Below, one piece after another: positions 14,572 through 21,445 of a stretch of 24,491 bases of DNA (position 1 is the first letter of the stretch; each line of letters begins with the position of its first letter). Under the pieces are notes generated by a model. That model searched no databases. It saw only the letters and a program-made list of their open reading frames with translations, and was not told where the DNA came from. The stretch is from Chloroflexota bacterium (GTDB taxonomy: Bacteria > Chloroflexota > Chloroflexia > Thermomicrobiales > JADLAZ01): positions 1 to 24,491 of the forward strand of contig JADLAZ010000075.1 in NCBI GenBank assembly GCA_020849725.1. Reading direction: 5' to 3'. The position numbers and the translations under genes were made by a program.

Positions 14572-15654
14572 CTATGTGATGTGTGCCCCGCGCGTGTTGA
14601 CGTAGACGGCGTAGATCGACTGGCTGGCCGTCATCATCAGCCGGTTGCGCTTCGGGCCGCCGAAGACGAGGTTCGAGGTCGTCTCGGGCAGGCGAATCTG
14701 GCCGATGCGCTGGCCCTCCGGTGTGAAGCAGTGGACGCCGTCGAACGGGTAGCCGATCCAGCCGGCCGAGGCCCAGATGTTGCCGTCGACATCGGCGCGC
14801 ACCGCGTCCGGCCCGACCTTGGTACCATCGATGACCATGTTGGTGAACTGGCGATTGTTGGCGAGACGGCCATCATCGAGGAGGTCGAAGACGCGGATGT
14901 CGCCCGCGCCGGCGCCAGTGTCGACGATGTACAGCTTCTTGTAGTCATGCGAGAAGCACAGGCCGTTGGGCGCCTTCAGCTCATCGGTCGCGCGGTCGAT
15001 GCGGCCGGAGGGGTCGATGCGGTAGACGGAGTTCGGATGGTAGAGTTCGCCGAAGTTGCCCTCGTACTGGCCGACGGCGGCGGTGCCATAGGGCGGATCG
15101 GTGAAGTAGATCGCGCCATTCGGATGGACGACGGCGTCGTTGGGTGAGTTGAACGGCTTGCCCTCGAAGGTGTCGGCCAGCACCGTCGTCGAGCCATCGT
15201 GCTCGAAGCGGACGACGCGACGGTTGCCGTGCTGCATCGAGATCTGGCGGCCTTGCCAGTCATAGGTGTTGCCGTTGCTGTTGCCGGACGGATTGCGGAA
15301 GACGGAGACGTGGCCGTCGTCCTCCAGCCGGCGCAACTGGATGTTGTTGGGGATGTCGCTCCACAGAAAGAAGCGGCCCTGGCCATTCCAGGCCGGGCCT
15401 TCAAACCACAACCCGCCGTTGAACAGGCGCTGAATGGCGGAGTTGCCCTGGTTCTTGAAGCGCGGGTCGAGCGAGATGATGTCCGGGTCCGGATAGTGCA
15501 CTGGCGGCGCATCGGGGCCGTAATCGCGGTTGGCCTGTGCGCCGGCGACGCCGGTGGTGGCCAGCGCGGCCGCGCCGGCCAGCCCGGCCGCGCGCAGCAG
15601 CGATCGGCGGTTCAGGCCCAGGCGCTCGATCCGGGACTGTCGGTCCTCTGCCAT
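14572..15654 (-). CDS. SMP-30/gluconolactonase-like protein, Tat-exported
   Basis: A 360-residue beta-propeller protein of the SMP-30/gluconolactonase/LRE family, whose members hydrolyse sugar lactones or related esters using a bound divalent metal. The N-terminus has a twin-arginine signal (NRRSLLRAAGLAGAAAL, Arg16-Arg17) ending near GVAGAQA, so export through Tat is predicted. Likely metal and active-site residues are Glu85 (WFEGPAW), Asn172 (NSPNDAV), Asn230 (KAPNGLCF) and Asp283 (GPDAVRADVDGN). The start at 15654 has GGAGG 9 nt upstream; the open frame continues to 15774, but that sequence looks like leader. The substrate is unknown. A long leader and a promoter candidate lie upstream, and a strong hairpin lies downstream. 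Confidence 0.88.
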   Translation of the reverse strand: MAEDRQSRIERLGLNRRSLLRAAGLAGAAALATTGVAGAQANRDYGPDAPPVHYPDPDIISLDPRFKNQGNSAIQRLFNGGLWFEGPAWNGQGRFFLWSDIPNNIQLRRLEDDGHVSVFRNPSGNSNGNTYDWQGRQISMQHGNRRVVRFEHDGSTTVLADTFEGKPFNSPNDAVVHPNGAIYFTDPPYGTAAVGQYEGNFGELYHPNSVYRIDPSGRIDRATDELKAPNGLCFSHDYKKLYIVDTGAGAGDIRVFDLLDDGRLANNRQFTNMVIDGTKVGPDAVRADVDGNIWASAGWIGYPFDGVHCFTPEGQRIGQIRLPETTSNLVFGGPKRNRLMMTASQSIYAVYVNTRGAHIT

Positions 15655-15960
15655 CGTTGTGGTCCTCCTCCCCTTCCTCGGGGTCTCATCCCCAGGGCAG
15701 ACCCGATGGTCTGCCGTCCGGCCGTCGTCGCCCCTGGTCACGACGCGACCCACCCACCCGCCATCGGACCGCACCCGCGGTGGTCGCCCGTCTCGGCGAA
15801 CCCGACCACGCGGCGGCCGCCGGCTCGTCCGGCCTCACCCAGCCTCCTTTCTGCGGTGCTGTCGTCACCGAGCGGTAACCCTGGCCAGGCAGGGTAGCCC
15901 GAGGGTCGGACACCGACGGTCGTCGGGTAGTCCCATCGGCTGCGCTCGTGTAACCTCGCC
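15655..15960 (-). promoter_or_regulatory. Long, probably structured 5' leader of the SMP-30-like gene
   Basis: If the promoter at 15961-15989 is correct, the transcript has a leader of about 300 nt. Visible stems include GGGG/CCCC (15680-15693) and GGCAGACC/GGTCTGCC (15696-15715), both close to the ribosome-binding site, and an imperfect GGTAACCCTG/CAGGGTAGCC stem near 15875-15900. I could not match it to a known riboswitch class. It could also be plain spacer DNA with a second promoter closer to the gene. Confidence 0.35.
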
Positions 15961-15989
15961 ACGATAGATGATCCAGCGCCGGCTGGCAA
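15961..15989 (-). promoter_or_regulatory. Candidate sigma-70-type promoter for the SMP-30-like gene
   Basis: On the minus strand, TTGCCA (15984-15989; 5 of 6 to TTGACA) and TATCGT (15961-15966; 4 of 6 to TATAAT) are separated by exactly 17 nt. This is the best two-part promoter match noticed in the window. Confidence 0.5.
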
Positions 15990-16112
15990 TAGATGTGAGT
16001 CAACTGTCGTCAACAAGAGAGACGGCAGGTCCGTCAGGGTGGCTCTCGTCGCTGCCTGATCGTCGGTCCTCAGTGAGGCTGGGAGCCCTGGGCGATCGTC
16101 ACGTCCGTCACT

Positions 16113-16140
16113 GCCGTCATGCCGGCGAAAGCCGAAGCTC
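16113..16140. repeat. Fragment of a GTCATGCCGGCGAAAGCC-type intergenic repeat
   Basis: The sequence GCCGTCATGCCGGCGAAAGC continuing into CGAAGCTC matches the common dispersed repeat built around a CGGC-TTTC-GCCG hairpin and a GTCATG flank. The second arm has decayed. Confidence 0.4.
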
Positions 16141-16270
16141 AGCGGTTTCCCCAAGGGCGCGCCGGCCGCTGCCTGCCCCCTGGACCCGGCGCGCACCAGT
16201 AGTCAGGTGGACGGAGTGGACGATGTCGCCTACCATCAGGCGCGACCATCCACTGGTCCACCGACCATAC

Positions 16271-16290
16271 GGGCGCTTCGCGAAGCGCCC
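16271..16290. repeat. 20-bp perfect palindrome just before the ornithine cyclodeaminase-like gene
   Basis: GGGCGCTTCGCGAAGCGCCC reads identically on both strands and is followed by CTACCC. It lies 20 nt before the chosen ATG at 16310. It resembles dispersed GGGGCGCTTCGCGAAGCGCCCC elements. Confidence 0.8.
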
Positions 16291-16309
16291 CTACCCACGG
16301 GCGACTGCG

Positions 16310-17215
16310 ATGCACCTGGACCTGGACGAGGCGGCGGTGGCGCGTCTGCTGCGCGTCGACGAGGTGATCCCGGTCATGGCGCGGGCGCTGGCCGACCTGT
16401 CCGCCGGCCGGGTGGCGCAGCCGGTGCGGTCGGTCGTGCCGGTGGCCGACCACGGCGGCTACCTGTTCGTCATGCCGGCCTATGCCGGTGCGCTGGGCGT
16501 CAAGCTGGTGACGCTCTACCCGGCCAACCGGGACGTGCCGACGCATCACGCCGCGATCGTGCTGTTCGACCCGGCGACGGGCGCGCCGCTGGTGAGCATG
16601 GACGGTCGGCTGATCACCGAGGTGCGCACGGCGGCCGTGTCGGCGGTAGCGACCGACCATCTGGCGCGCCGCGGCGCACGGGTGCTGGCGCTGCTGGGCG
16701 CGGGCGTGCAGGCGCACAGCCACCTGGCGGCGCTGCGGCTGGTGCGCCACTTCGACGCGGTGCGGGTGTGGAGTCCGCGCCGCGCCACCGCCTTTGCCCG
16801 CGAGCACGGCATCGTGGCGGCGCCCTCGGCCGAGGCGGCGGTACGCGGCGCCGATGTGGTCGTAACGGCGACGACCTCGACCACGCCGGTGCTGACCGGC
16901 ACGTGGCTGGCGCCGGGGGCACACATCAACGCCGTCGGCGCGCCACGGCCCGACTGGCGCGAGCTGGACGACGAGGTGCTGCGCCGCTCGACGCTGTTCG
17001 TCGACGCGCGCGCGGCGGCGCTGGCCGAGTCGGGTGACGTGCGCGCCGCCCCAGCCATTGCCGCCGAGCTGGGTGAGGTGATCGTCGGCACGACCGCCGG
17101 TCGCCGGTCGGACGACGAGATCACGCTGTTCAAGTCGCTCGGCCAGGCGGTCGAGGATGTGGCGACGGCGGCGCTGGTGTATGAGAAGTGGGCCAGTGAG
17201 CGAGTGGGCCAGTGA
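16310..17215 (+). CDS. Ornithine cyclodeaminase / mu-crystallin family protein
   Basis: A 301-residue NAD(P)-binding protein of the OCD/mu-crystallin family; members include ornithine cyclodeaminase, alanine dehydrogenase (archaeal type), and ketimine or Delta1-pyrroline-2-carboxylate reductases. The N-terminus MHLDLDEAAVARLLRVDEVI aligns by eye with family starts. Lys65 in GVKLVTLYP and Arg106-Thr107 in ITEVRTAAVSAVAT are the conserved substrate-site residues, and LALLGAGVQAHSHL (127-140) is the dinucleotide-binding loop. ATTSTTPVL and FKSLGQAVEDVA close the conserved set. The ATG at 16310 lacks a clear ribosome-binding site. An upstream ATG at 16223 has GGAG 6 nt before it, but would translate the palindrome, so I prefer 16310. 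The 3' end lies in a tandem duplication. Confidence 0.88.
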   Translation: MHLDLDEAAVARLLRVDEVIPVMARALADLSAGRVAQPVRSVVPVADHGGYLFVMPAYAGALGVKLVTLYPANRDVPTHHAAIVLFDPATGAPLVSMDGRLITEVRTAAVSAVATDHLARRGARVLALLGAGVQAHSHLAALRLVRHFDAVRVWSPRRATAFAREHGIVAAPSAEAAVRGADVVVTATTSTTPVLTGTWLAPGAHINAVGAPRPDWRELDDEVLRRSTLFVDARAAALAESGDVRAAPAIAAELGEVIVGTTAGRRSDDEITLFKSLGQAVEDVATAALVYEKWASERVGQ

Positions 17216-17218
17216 GCG
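17187..17218 (+). repeat. 16-bp tandem duplication at the 3' end of the ornithine cyclodeaminase-like gene
   Basis: AGTGGGCCAGTGAGCG occurs twice in a row (17187-17202 and 17203-17218). The TGA stop of the gene (17213-17215) lies in the second copy and is in frame only because the unit is not a multiple of three. Confidence 0.9.
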
Positions 17219-17236
17219 AGGCGGCGCGCGCCAGGG

Positions 17237-17743
17237 TCAGCCGGCTGCTGGTGGTTCGAGGAAACGGTGCATGATCAGCAGATCGACCTCGCCCAGGTCG
17301 CGGTGCCGGAAGGCGCGTGGCACGCGGCCGACGATGGTGAAGCCGAGCCGCTGCCAGAGCCGGACCGCGCTCGCATTCGTGCTGACGACGGCGTTGAACT
17401 GCATCGCCGTGTAGCCCTGGCGCGCTGCCGCGGCCAGCGCCGCCTCGCCCATCGCCTGGCCGACACCGCGCCCGCGCGCCGCCGAGTCGACCATGAAGGC
17501 GGCGTTGGCGACGTGCGCCCCTGGCCCCGGCTGGTTCGGCTTGATGATGAACGTGCCGACGACGCGGTCGCCGTCGATGGCGATGAACGGCTGGGCCGGT
17601 GAGCCGAACCAGGCGGTGTAGGCGTCGACCTCCGCCATGGCCGGGTCGAAGGTGTAGGTGTCGCCGGCGGCGATGACGGCGTGGAAGATTGGCCAGATAG
17701 CGGGCCAGTCGGCGGCGGTAGCGGCGCGGATGCGGGGCGTCAC
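17237..17743 (-). CDS. GNAT-family N-acetyltransferase
   Basis: A 168-residue GCN5-related N-acetyltransferase, transferring acetyl from acetyl-CoA to an amine; the substrate is unknown. The N-terminus TPRIRAATAADWPAIWPIF is a standard GNAT start. Motif A, with the CoA pyrophosphate loop, is VDSAARGRGVGQAMGEAAL (RGRGVG at 90-95). Motif B includes NASAVRLWQRLGFTIVGRVP (123-142). The GTG start at 17743 has AGGAG 7 nt upstream. It is convergent with the ornithine cyclodeaminase-like gene, with only 21 nt between the stops. The overall pattern resembles the broad YhhY/phosphinothricin-acetyltransferase-like group, but this is not decisive. Confidence 0.9.
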   Translation of the reverse strand: MTPRIRAATAADWPAIWPIFHAVIAAGDTYTFDPAMAEVDAYTAWFGSPAQPFIAIDGDRVVGTFIIKPNQPGPGAHVANAAFMVDSAARGRGVGQAMGEAALAAAARQGYTAMQFNAVVSTNASAVRLWQRLGFTIVGRVPRAFRHRDLGEVDLLIMHRFLEPPAAG

Positions 17744-17829
17744 GTCGTGGCTCCTGGCGCGGCGGCGGTGGGCGCGCGGCCGGCGGCGCGAGCGGACGAG
17801 CCAGCCGCCATTGGCGTGTTGCGGGCGCC

Positions 17830-17835
17830 ATTGTA
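17830..17835 (-). promoter_or_regulatory. Candidate -10 element for the GNAT gene
   Basis: TACAAT on the minus strand in the context GGGCTACAATGGCG, 87 nt before the GTG start. The -35 position (TCCGCC) is poor. Confidence 0.32.
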
Positions 17836-17889
17836 GCCCGCTCGGTGTCGCTGGCGGACCGTGCTCTGCGGTTCGCGCGGCTCGCGTCG

Positions 17890-18249
17890 TCAGCCCATCG
17901 CCGCGGAGGCTGGCCGGTCGAGATCGACCGCCACCGGCAGCGCCGTCTCGCGCCAGGACGACAGGTCGCCGCCATAGCCGGGTTGGTACTTGCCGAACAC
18001 CAGGTCGCGAGCCAGCCGATCTTCGGCCGGGTCGGCGACCAGCCGCCCCCGGCCGGCGTAGACGGTTCCGCCGAGGCGAACGATCACCGCCGGCGCCCGC
18101 CGCAGGTTGCGCACCCAGTCGGCGCGGTCGCGGTCGCCCGCCAGCAGATAGAGCGTGTCGCCGTAGCGGGCGAACCAGATCTCGACCGTGTGGGGCCGGC
18201 CGGTCACCCGCCCACTGGTCGTGAGATAGCCGACGGCGTCATCGGTCAT
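17890..18249 (-). CDS. Split-barrel flavin/deazaflavin-dependent oxidoreductase
   Basis: A 119-residue protein of the pyridoxamine-phosphate-oxidase-like split-barrel group, closest by eye to deazaflavin (F420)-dependent nitroreductase/quinone-reductase-like (DDN/DUF385) proteins. TTSGRVTGRPHTVEIWFARYGDTLYLLAG is the typical first strands and cofactor-binding loop. ADWVRNLRRAPAVIVRLGG matches the conserved NPxVxVxxGG-type element. KYQPGYGGDLSSWRE near the end may form part of the cofactor pocket. At 119 residues it is slightly shorter than usual (130-150). The ATG is 6 nt after the stop of the preceding glycoside-hydrolase-like gene, with no clear ribosome-binding site, so it is probably translated by coupling. 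Whether it uses F420 or FMN cannot be told. Confidence 0.78.
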   Translation of the reverse strand: MTDDAVGYLTTSGRVTGRPHTVEIWFARYGDTLYLLAGDRDRADWVRNLRRAPAVIVRLGGTVYAGRGRLVADPAEDRLARDLVFGKYQPGYGGDLSSWRETALPVAVDLDRPASAAMG

Positions 18250-18255
18250 CAGGCA

Positions 18256-20499
18256 TCATGCCCCCATCACCGTCTGCCAGCCGAGCAGGCCCAGTTCGAC
18301 TTCGTAGGGCGTGCCCTTGTGCTCGGGATGGTACTCGAAGCGGGCGCGCTCGAAGTACTGGACGGTGTATGCCTTGCCGTCAGCCGGGTTGACCTCGCGG
18401 AACTCCTCGGAGATGGGATAACCGAACTGGGCCAGCCCGCCGTAGCGCTCCCAGTAGAGGCGGAAGCCACCGAAGAGCGTGTGGCTGGTAGCGGCGAAGA
18501 AGCGACGCTCCGGTGTGTCGGGCAAGTCGCGCAGGCGGCGGAAGGGCGGCTCCTCCTCGCGGCCGGCCGTCACCTGGCGGCCGAGCAGGCCGAGCTGCGT
18601 CTCGTGCGGCGTGCCTTTGTGCTCGGGGTGATACTCGAAGCGGGCGCGCTCGAAGTATTGGACGGTGTACTCCTTGCCGTCGGCTGGGTTGATCTCTTTG
18701 AACTCCTCCGTCAGCGGGTAGCCATAGATGGCCAGTCCGCCATTGCGCTCCCAGTAGCTCTTGAATCCGAACAGAAGATTATGTCCAGTTTCGTTGAAGT
18801 ACTGGCCCTGTCCAGCCGGCACGGCCAGTGGTGCGACGCGACCGGTCGGCCGCTCGACGATGACGCGCAGCGTCACCGGCGCGCTGCCGCCCAGCGCTAG
18901 CACTAGCCGGTCGCCCTCGACGCGGGGAGTGCCGCCGGCGTCCTCGGGGCGCACCCGGCTCGGCGGCGCGCCCAACAGCGCGGCGGTGTCGAGCCGCACC
19001 TCGGCTGGGCGGGTGGCGGTCAATGTCAGGCGGCTGCCGGTGCGGGTGACGACCAGCAGCGCGCTCGTCTCGGTGGCGACGCTCATCTCCGGCAGGCGCT
19101 GCGGCCCGGCCGTCACCAGCAGGCTCGGCCCGCGCGCGACGAAGGCCAGGTCGGCGCTGCTGCTGGTCAGGTCGAGGCTGCTGACGCGCCAGCCGCCGGC
19201 CGCCGCCAGCGCCCGGGCCGCCAGGAAGGCCGGCTTGGGCGAGCCGTCGCCGCGCAGCGCCCCGAAGGCGTTCTCGTACGGATTCGCCCCCTGGTCGAAG
19301 TCGTAGAGCATCCACTTCAGACCGCCAGTGTAGCCGCGCCGCGCCAACTCCAGCCAAACCGCCGTCTCGTGCGCCGCCGTCTGGTCCTCGTCGACGTGCT
19401 GACCGGCGCGCGTCTGGTTCGAGTAGCCGAACTCCTCCAGCAGCAGCGGCGCGCTCGGGAAGGCACGCTGCACGCTGGCCAGCGCGGCGAAGACGCCCCG
19501 CCACTGCCCGCCACCGGGCGTTGGGAAGCGGTGGAACGACTGCACCTGCAAGCGCGTGTTGGCCGGCTGCACCGCCAGTACGACGTTGTTGTAGCCCGTC
19601 GTCACCAGCGCGCCGGGATCAGCCGCCCGGATCGCCTCCACCTGCGGCGCCAGCCAGATCAGCATCGTGTCGCTGAGCGCCGCCAGGAACGGCTGCCAGG
19701 GAGCCGCCTCCGGCGCAGTGGCGAAGTCGCCGCTGCTGCGCTCGGGCCGGTCGTTGGCCCAGTCGGCGGCGGCGTCGAGGTAGGCCCGGAAGGCCGCCAC
19801 CGCGTTGGCCCAGACGTAGGCGTCGTCATCGGAGAAGCGCGCTGGCGTCAGCGCCCGGCCATCGGCGCTGGCTCGCCATGCGCGCGCCTCCGCGCGCGTC
19901 AGTCGCGCGCCGATCTTTGCCACCAGCCCGTGATCGAGCAGCGGCACCGGCTGGCCGGCCGGGTAGAGGGCGGTGCCGAAAGTGCCGAACTGCGGCTCAT
20001 TCTTCAGGTCATAGGCCAGGATGACCCCACGGCCGGCGTAGCGGCGGGCGAGTTGGCCGGCGCGCGCCGTCAGCACCGGCACTCGGTTCTCACCGTCATC
20101 GGCCAGTGTCAGGATGACCCGCAGCCCGCGCGCATCGGCCTGGTCCAGCACCCAGTCAAGCCGCTCGAAGCGATTGGCGGCCAGGTCGGCGCTCAGCGGC
20201 GCCTGGACGAAGATGCGCGCCACCGTGTAACCGCCGGCGCGCATGCGGTCCAGGTCGGCGGCGATGCGCTGCCGGTCGAACCAGGCCGGCTCCCACATCT
20301 GCCAGGCCTGGTCGGCCGGCCCCTGGTAGTTGATGCCGTAGACGAACAGGCGCTGCCCGCCGGCCACCTCCAGCCACGGCCCGCCGGCAGCGACCCGCAC
20401 CCGCGCCGTCGCCGCGCCGACCGGCGCGGGGCCCGCGCCGGTCGGCGGCAGCAGCGTCAGCGTCAGCAGGAGAATCACGAGTCGCGCGCACCGCGTCAT
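18256..20499 (-). CDS. Secreted glycoside-hydrolase-like (GH5-type) protein with two C-terminal YFERARFEYHPE modules
   Basis: A 747-residue exported protein. The start at 20499 has GGAGG 5 nt upstream and gives a signal peptide (MTRCARLVILLLTLTLLPPTG). Residues ~40-430 look like a (beta/alpha)8 glycosidase of the GH5/GH-A type. LAYDLKNEPQFG supplies the likely acid/base Glu168, LLLEEFGYSNQ the likely nucleophile Glu356, and GLKWMLYDF the strand-8 aromatic region. A beta-rich region (~430-560) follows. Two 100-residue-spaced repeats (about 567-640 and 667-740) each contain LFGFxxYWERxGGLAxxGYP, EEFxExNPADGK, YTVQYFERARFEYHPEHKGTP and LGLLG. Substrate unknown (mannan or beta-glucan type conceivable). 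It has its own 114-nt upstream gap and is closely followed by the split-barrel gene. Confidence 0.83.
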   Translation of the reverse strand: MTRCARLVILLLTLTLLPPTGAGPAPVGAATARVRVAAGGPWLEVAGGQRLFVYGINYQGPADQAWQMWEPAWFDRQRIAADLDRMRAGGYTVARIFVQAPLSADLAANRFERLDWVLDQADARGLRVILTLADDGENRVPVLTARAGQLARRYAGRGVILAYDLKNEPQFGTFGTALYPAGQPVPLLDHGLVAKIGARLTRAEARAWRASADGRALTPARFSDDDAYVWANAVAAFRAYLDAAADWANDRPERSSGDFATAPEAAPWQPFLAALSDTMLIWLAPQVEAIRAADPGALVTTGYNNVVLAVQPANTRLQVQSFHRFPTPGGGQWRGVFAALASVQRAFPSAPLLLEEFGYSNQTRAGQHVDEDQTAAHETAVWLELARRGYTGGLKWMLYDFDQGANPYENAFGALRGDGSPKPAFLAARALAAAGGWRVSSLDLTSSSADLAFVARGPSLLVTAGPQRLPEMSVATETSALLVVTRTGSRLTLTATRPAEVRLDTAALLGAPPSRVRPEDAGGTPRVEGDRLVLALGGSAPVTLRVIVERPTGRVAPLAVPAGQGQYFNETGHNLLFGFKSYWERNGGLAIYGYPLTEEFKEINPADGKEYTVQYFERARFEYHPEHKGTPHETQLGLLGRQVTAGREEEPPFRRLRDLPDTPERRFFAATSHTLFGGFRLYWERYGGLAQFGYPISEEFREVNPADGKAYTVQYFERARFEYHPEHKGTPYEVELGLLGWQTVMGA
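18280..18500 (-). repeat. C-terminal module copy 2 of the glycoside-hydrolase-like gene
   Basis: Encodes the second YWERYGGLAQFGYP...YFERARFEYHPEHKGTPYE module. It is similar at nucleotide level to the first copy (about 18580-18800), with long runs of identity over the YTVQYFERARFEYHPEHKGTP part, indicating an internal duplication with a 300-bp period. Confidence 0.8.
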
Positions 20500-20613
20500 G
20501 GTCGCCTCCGTGCCGTGGTCGCGTGGCAACGGTCGTGCCATGCGACTGGTCAGTGCCGCCGGTGGTCGCAGGCCGACCGGTCCTGACCCATTGTCACAAC
20601 GTCCCGATGGCGA

Positions 20614-21354
20614 TCAGGTCGCTGGGGCATCCGGGCGGCGTGCCCGCTCCAGCTCGGCGCGCAGGTGCGCGACCTCGGCCTCGGCGGCGCAGCGGGCGTC
20701 GTCGGCTTCACGGCGAGCCGCGGCCGTCTGCTCCGGGGTGAGCAGCCACTCGCCGTCGGCCGTCTGTGCTTGCAGGAGCGCTCCACGCACGACCAGGAAC
20801 AGCTCCAGGACATCGCTCCACAGGCGGCCATCGGCATCGGTTGGCCAGGACACGAAGCGGCCGCGGGCGTCGCGCCGGTAGCCGCCTAGCAGCGCGGGGC
20901 CATTGCGCTGGGGTGTGAACAGGGCGTACTCGCGCACTCCGAGGACGTCGTACGCCTGGCGCTTGTCCTGCCGGTCGCGCGTGCGGCTAGCCGGCGACAC
21001 GACCTCCAGCACGAAAGGGGGGAAATCGTTGCCCTTCGTCGTGTCGAAGCTCTCGCGCGAGTGGTCCTCGACGAAGGCGACGAACACGTCCGGCGCGAGC
21101 ACTTTCTTGCGTGATGCCGTCGGCCAGCGGTACAGGATCGGCATCATGCTGGCGACGTACCAGGGCCGGCCGCGCTCGCGGGCATAGATGCGCAGACTGT
21201 GAGCGAAGCTGCTGGCCGACCAGAACTGCAGATCGCCCATCACCATCCAGGGCGCCTCCTCGGTATCGTCCTCCAGCATCACCATGAACAGGTCGATCGC
21301 TCGCTCGCGGGTGAGCTTCGGCCGTGCCGTGGGTTGGGCTGTGCGCTGAGCCAT
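20614..21354 (-). CDS. Uma2-family (DUF820) putative endonuclease with C-terminal coiled coil
   Basis: A 246-residue Uma2-family protein, a PD-(D/E)xK nuclease-fold group expanded in cyanobacteria and Chloroflexota, of unknown biological role. The core motifs are LAPDVFVAF (Asp89), PPFVLEVVSPASRTRDRQDKR (Glu117, with Lys131 downstream) and AYDVLGVREYALF. After the nuclease domain, residues ~205-240 (EQTAAARREADDARCAAEAE...) form a charged coiled coil, as in many members of the family. The ATG at 21354 has GGAGG 5 nt upstream; a GTG at 21360 overlaps that box and is rejected. It is flanked by unrelated genes on the same strand. No partner restriction or toxin gene is adjacent. Confidence 0.9.
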   Translation of the reverse strand: MAQRTAQPTARPKLTRERAIDLFMVMLEDDTEEAPWMVMGDLQFWSASSFAHSLRIYARERGRPWYVASMMPILYRWPTASRKKVLAPDVFVAFVEDHSRESFDTTKGNDFPPFVLEVVSPASRTRDRQDKRQAYDVLGVREYALFTPQRNGPALLGGYRRDARGRFVSWPTDADGRLWSDVLELFLVVRGALLQAQTADGEWLLTPEQTAAARREADDARCAAEAEVAHLRAELERARRPDAPAT

Positions 21355-21411
21355 GGCCACCTCCGCTGCCGCGCTGGATGGAGGAACATCGCTGGTCGGG
21401 CCGGTGAGGGG

Positions 21412-21420
21412 AGTCTACCA
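21412..21420 (-). promoter_or_regulatory. Candidate extended -10 for the Uma2 gene
   Basis: TGGTAGACT on the minus strand, 58 nt before the ATG, in the short gap after the UPF0182 gene. Confidence 0.3.
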
Positions 21421-21445
21421 GACGCGTCCCGGCCCCGGCGCGACC

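Larger units (their letters stand above)
15990..16309. other. Non-coding stretch upstream of the ornithine cyclodeaminase-like gene
   Basis: Together with the preceding leader this makes a gap of about 655 nt without a gene. It contains a fragment resembling the widespread GTCATGCCGGCGAAAGCCG intergenic repeat (around 16116-16140) and the 20-bp palindrome at 16271-16290. Open frames here have no coding character. Confidence 0.55.

Noticed and set aside
15655..15960. ydaO (c-di-AMP), T-box, cobalamin or ZTP riboswitch in the long leader
   Set aside because: Short fragments looked similar, but conserved core motifs and their order are not present for any of these classes.
15738..16196. 152-aa minus-strand open frame in the region upstream of the SMP-30-like gene
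   Set aside because: It translates repeat-like DNA (SFGFRRHDGSDG matches the common intergenic repeat), has no ribosome-binding site, and overlaps the predicted leader and promoter.
16223..16309. Upstream start for the ornithine cyclodeaminase-like protein
   Set aside because: It has a fair ribosome-binding site, but would add 29 residues translated from a palindromic repeat with no family similarity. Kept as an alternative only.
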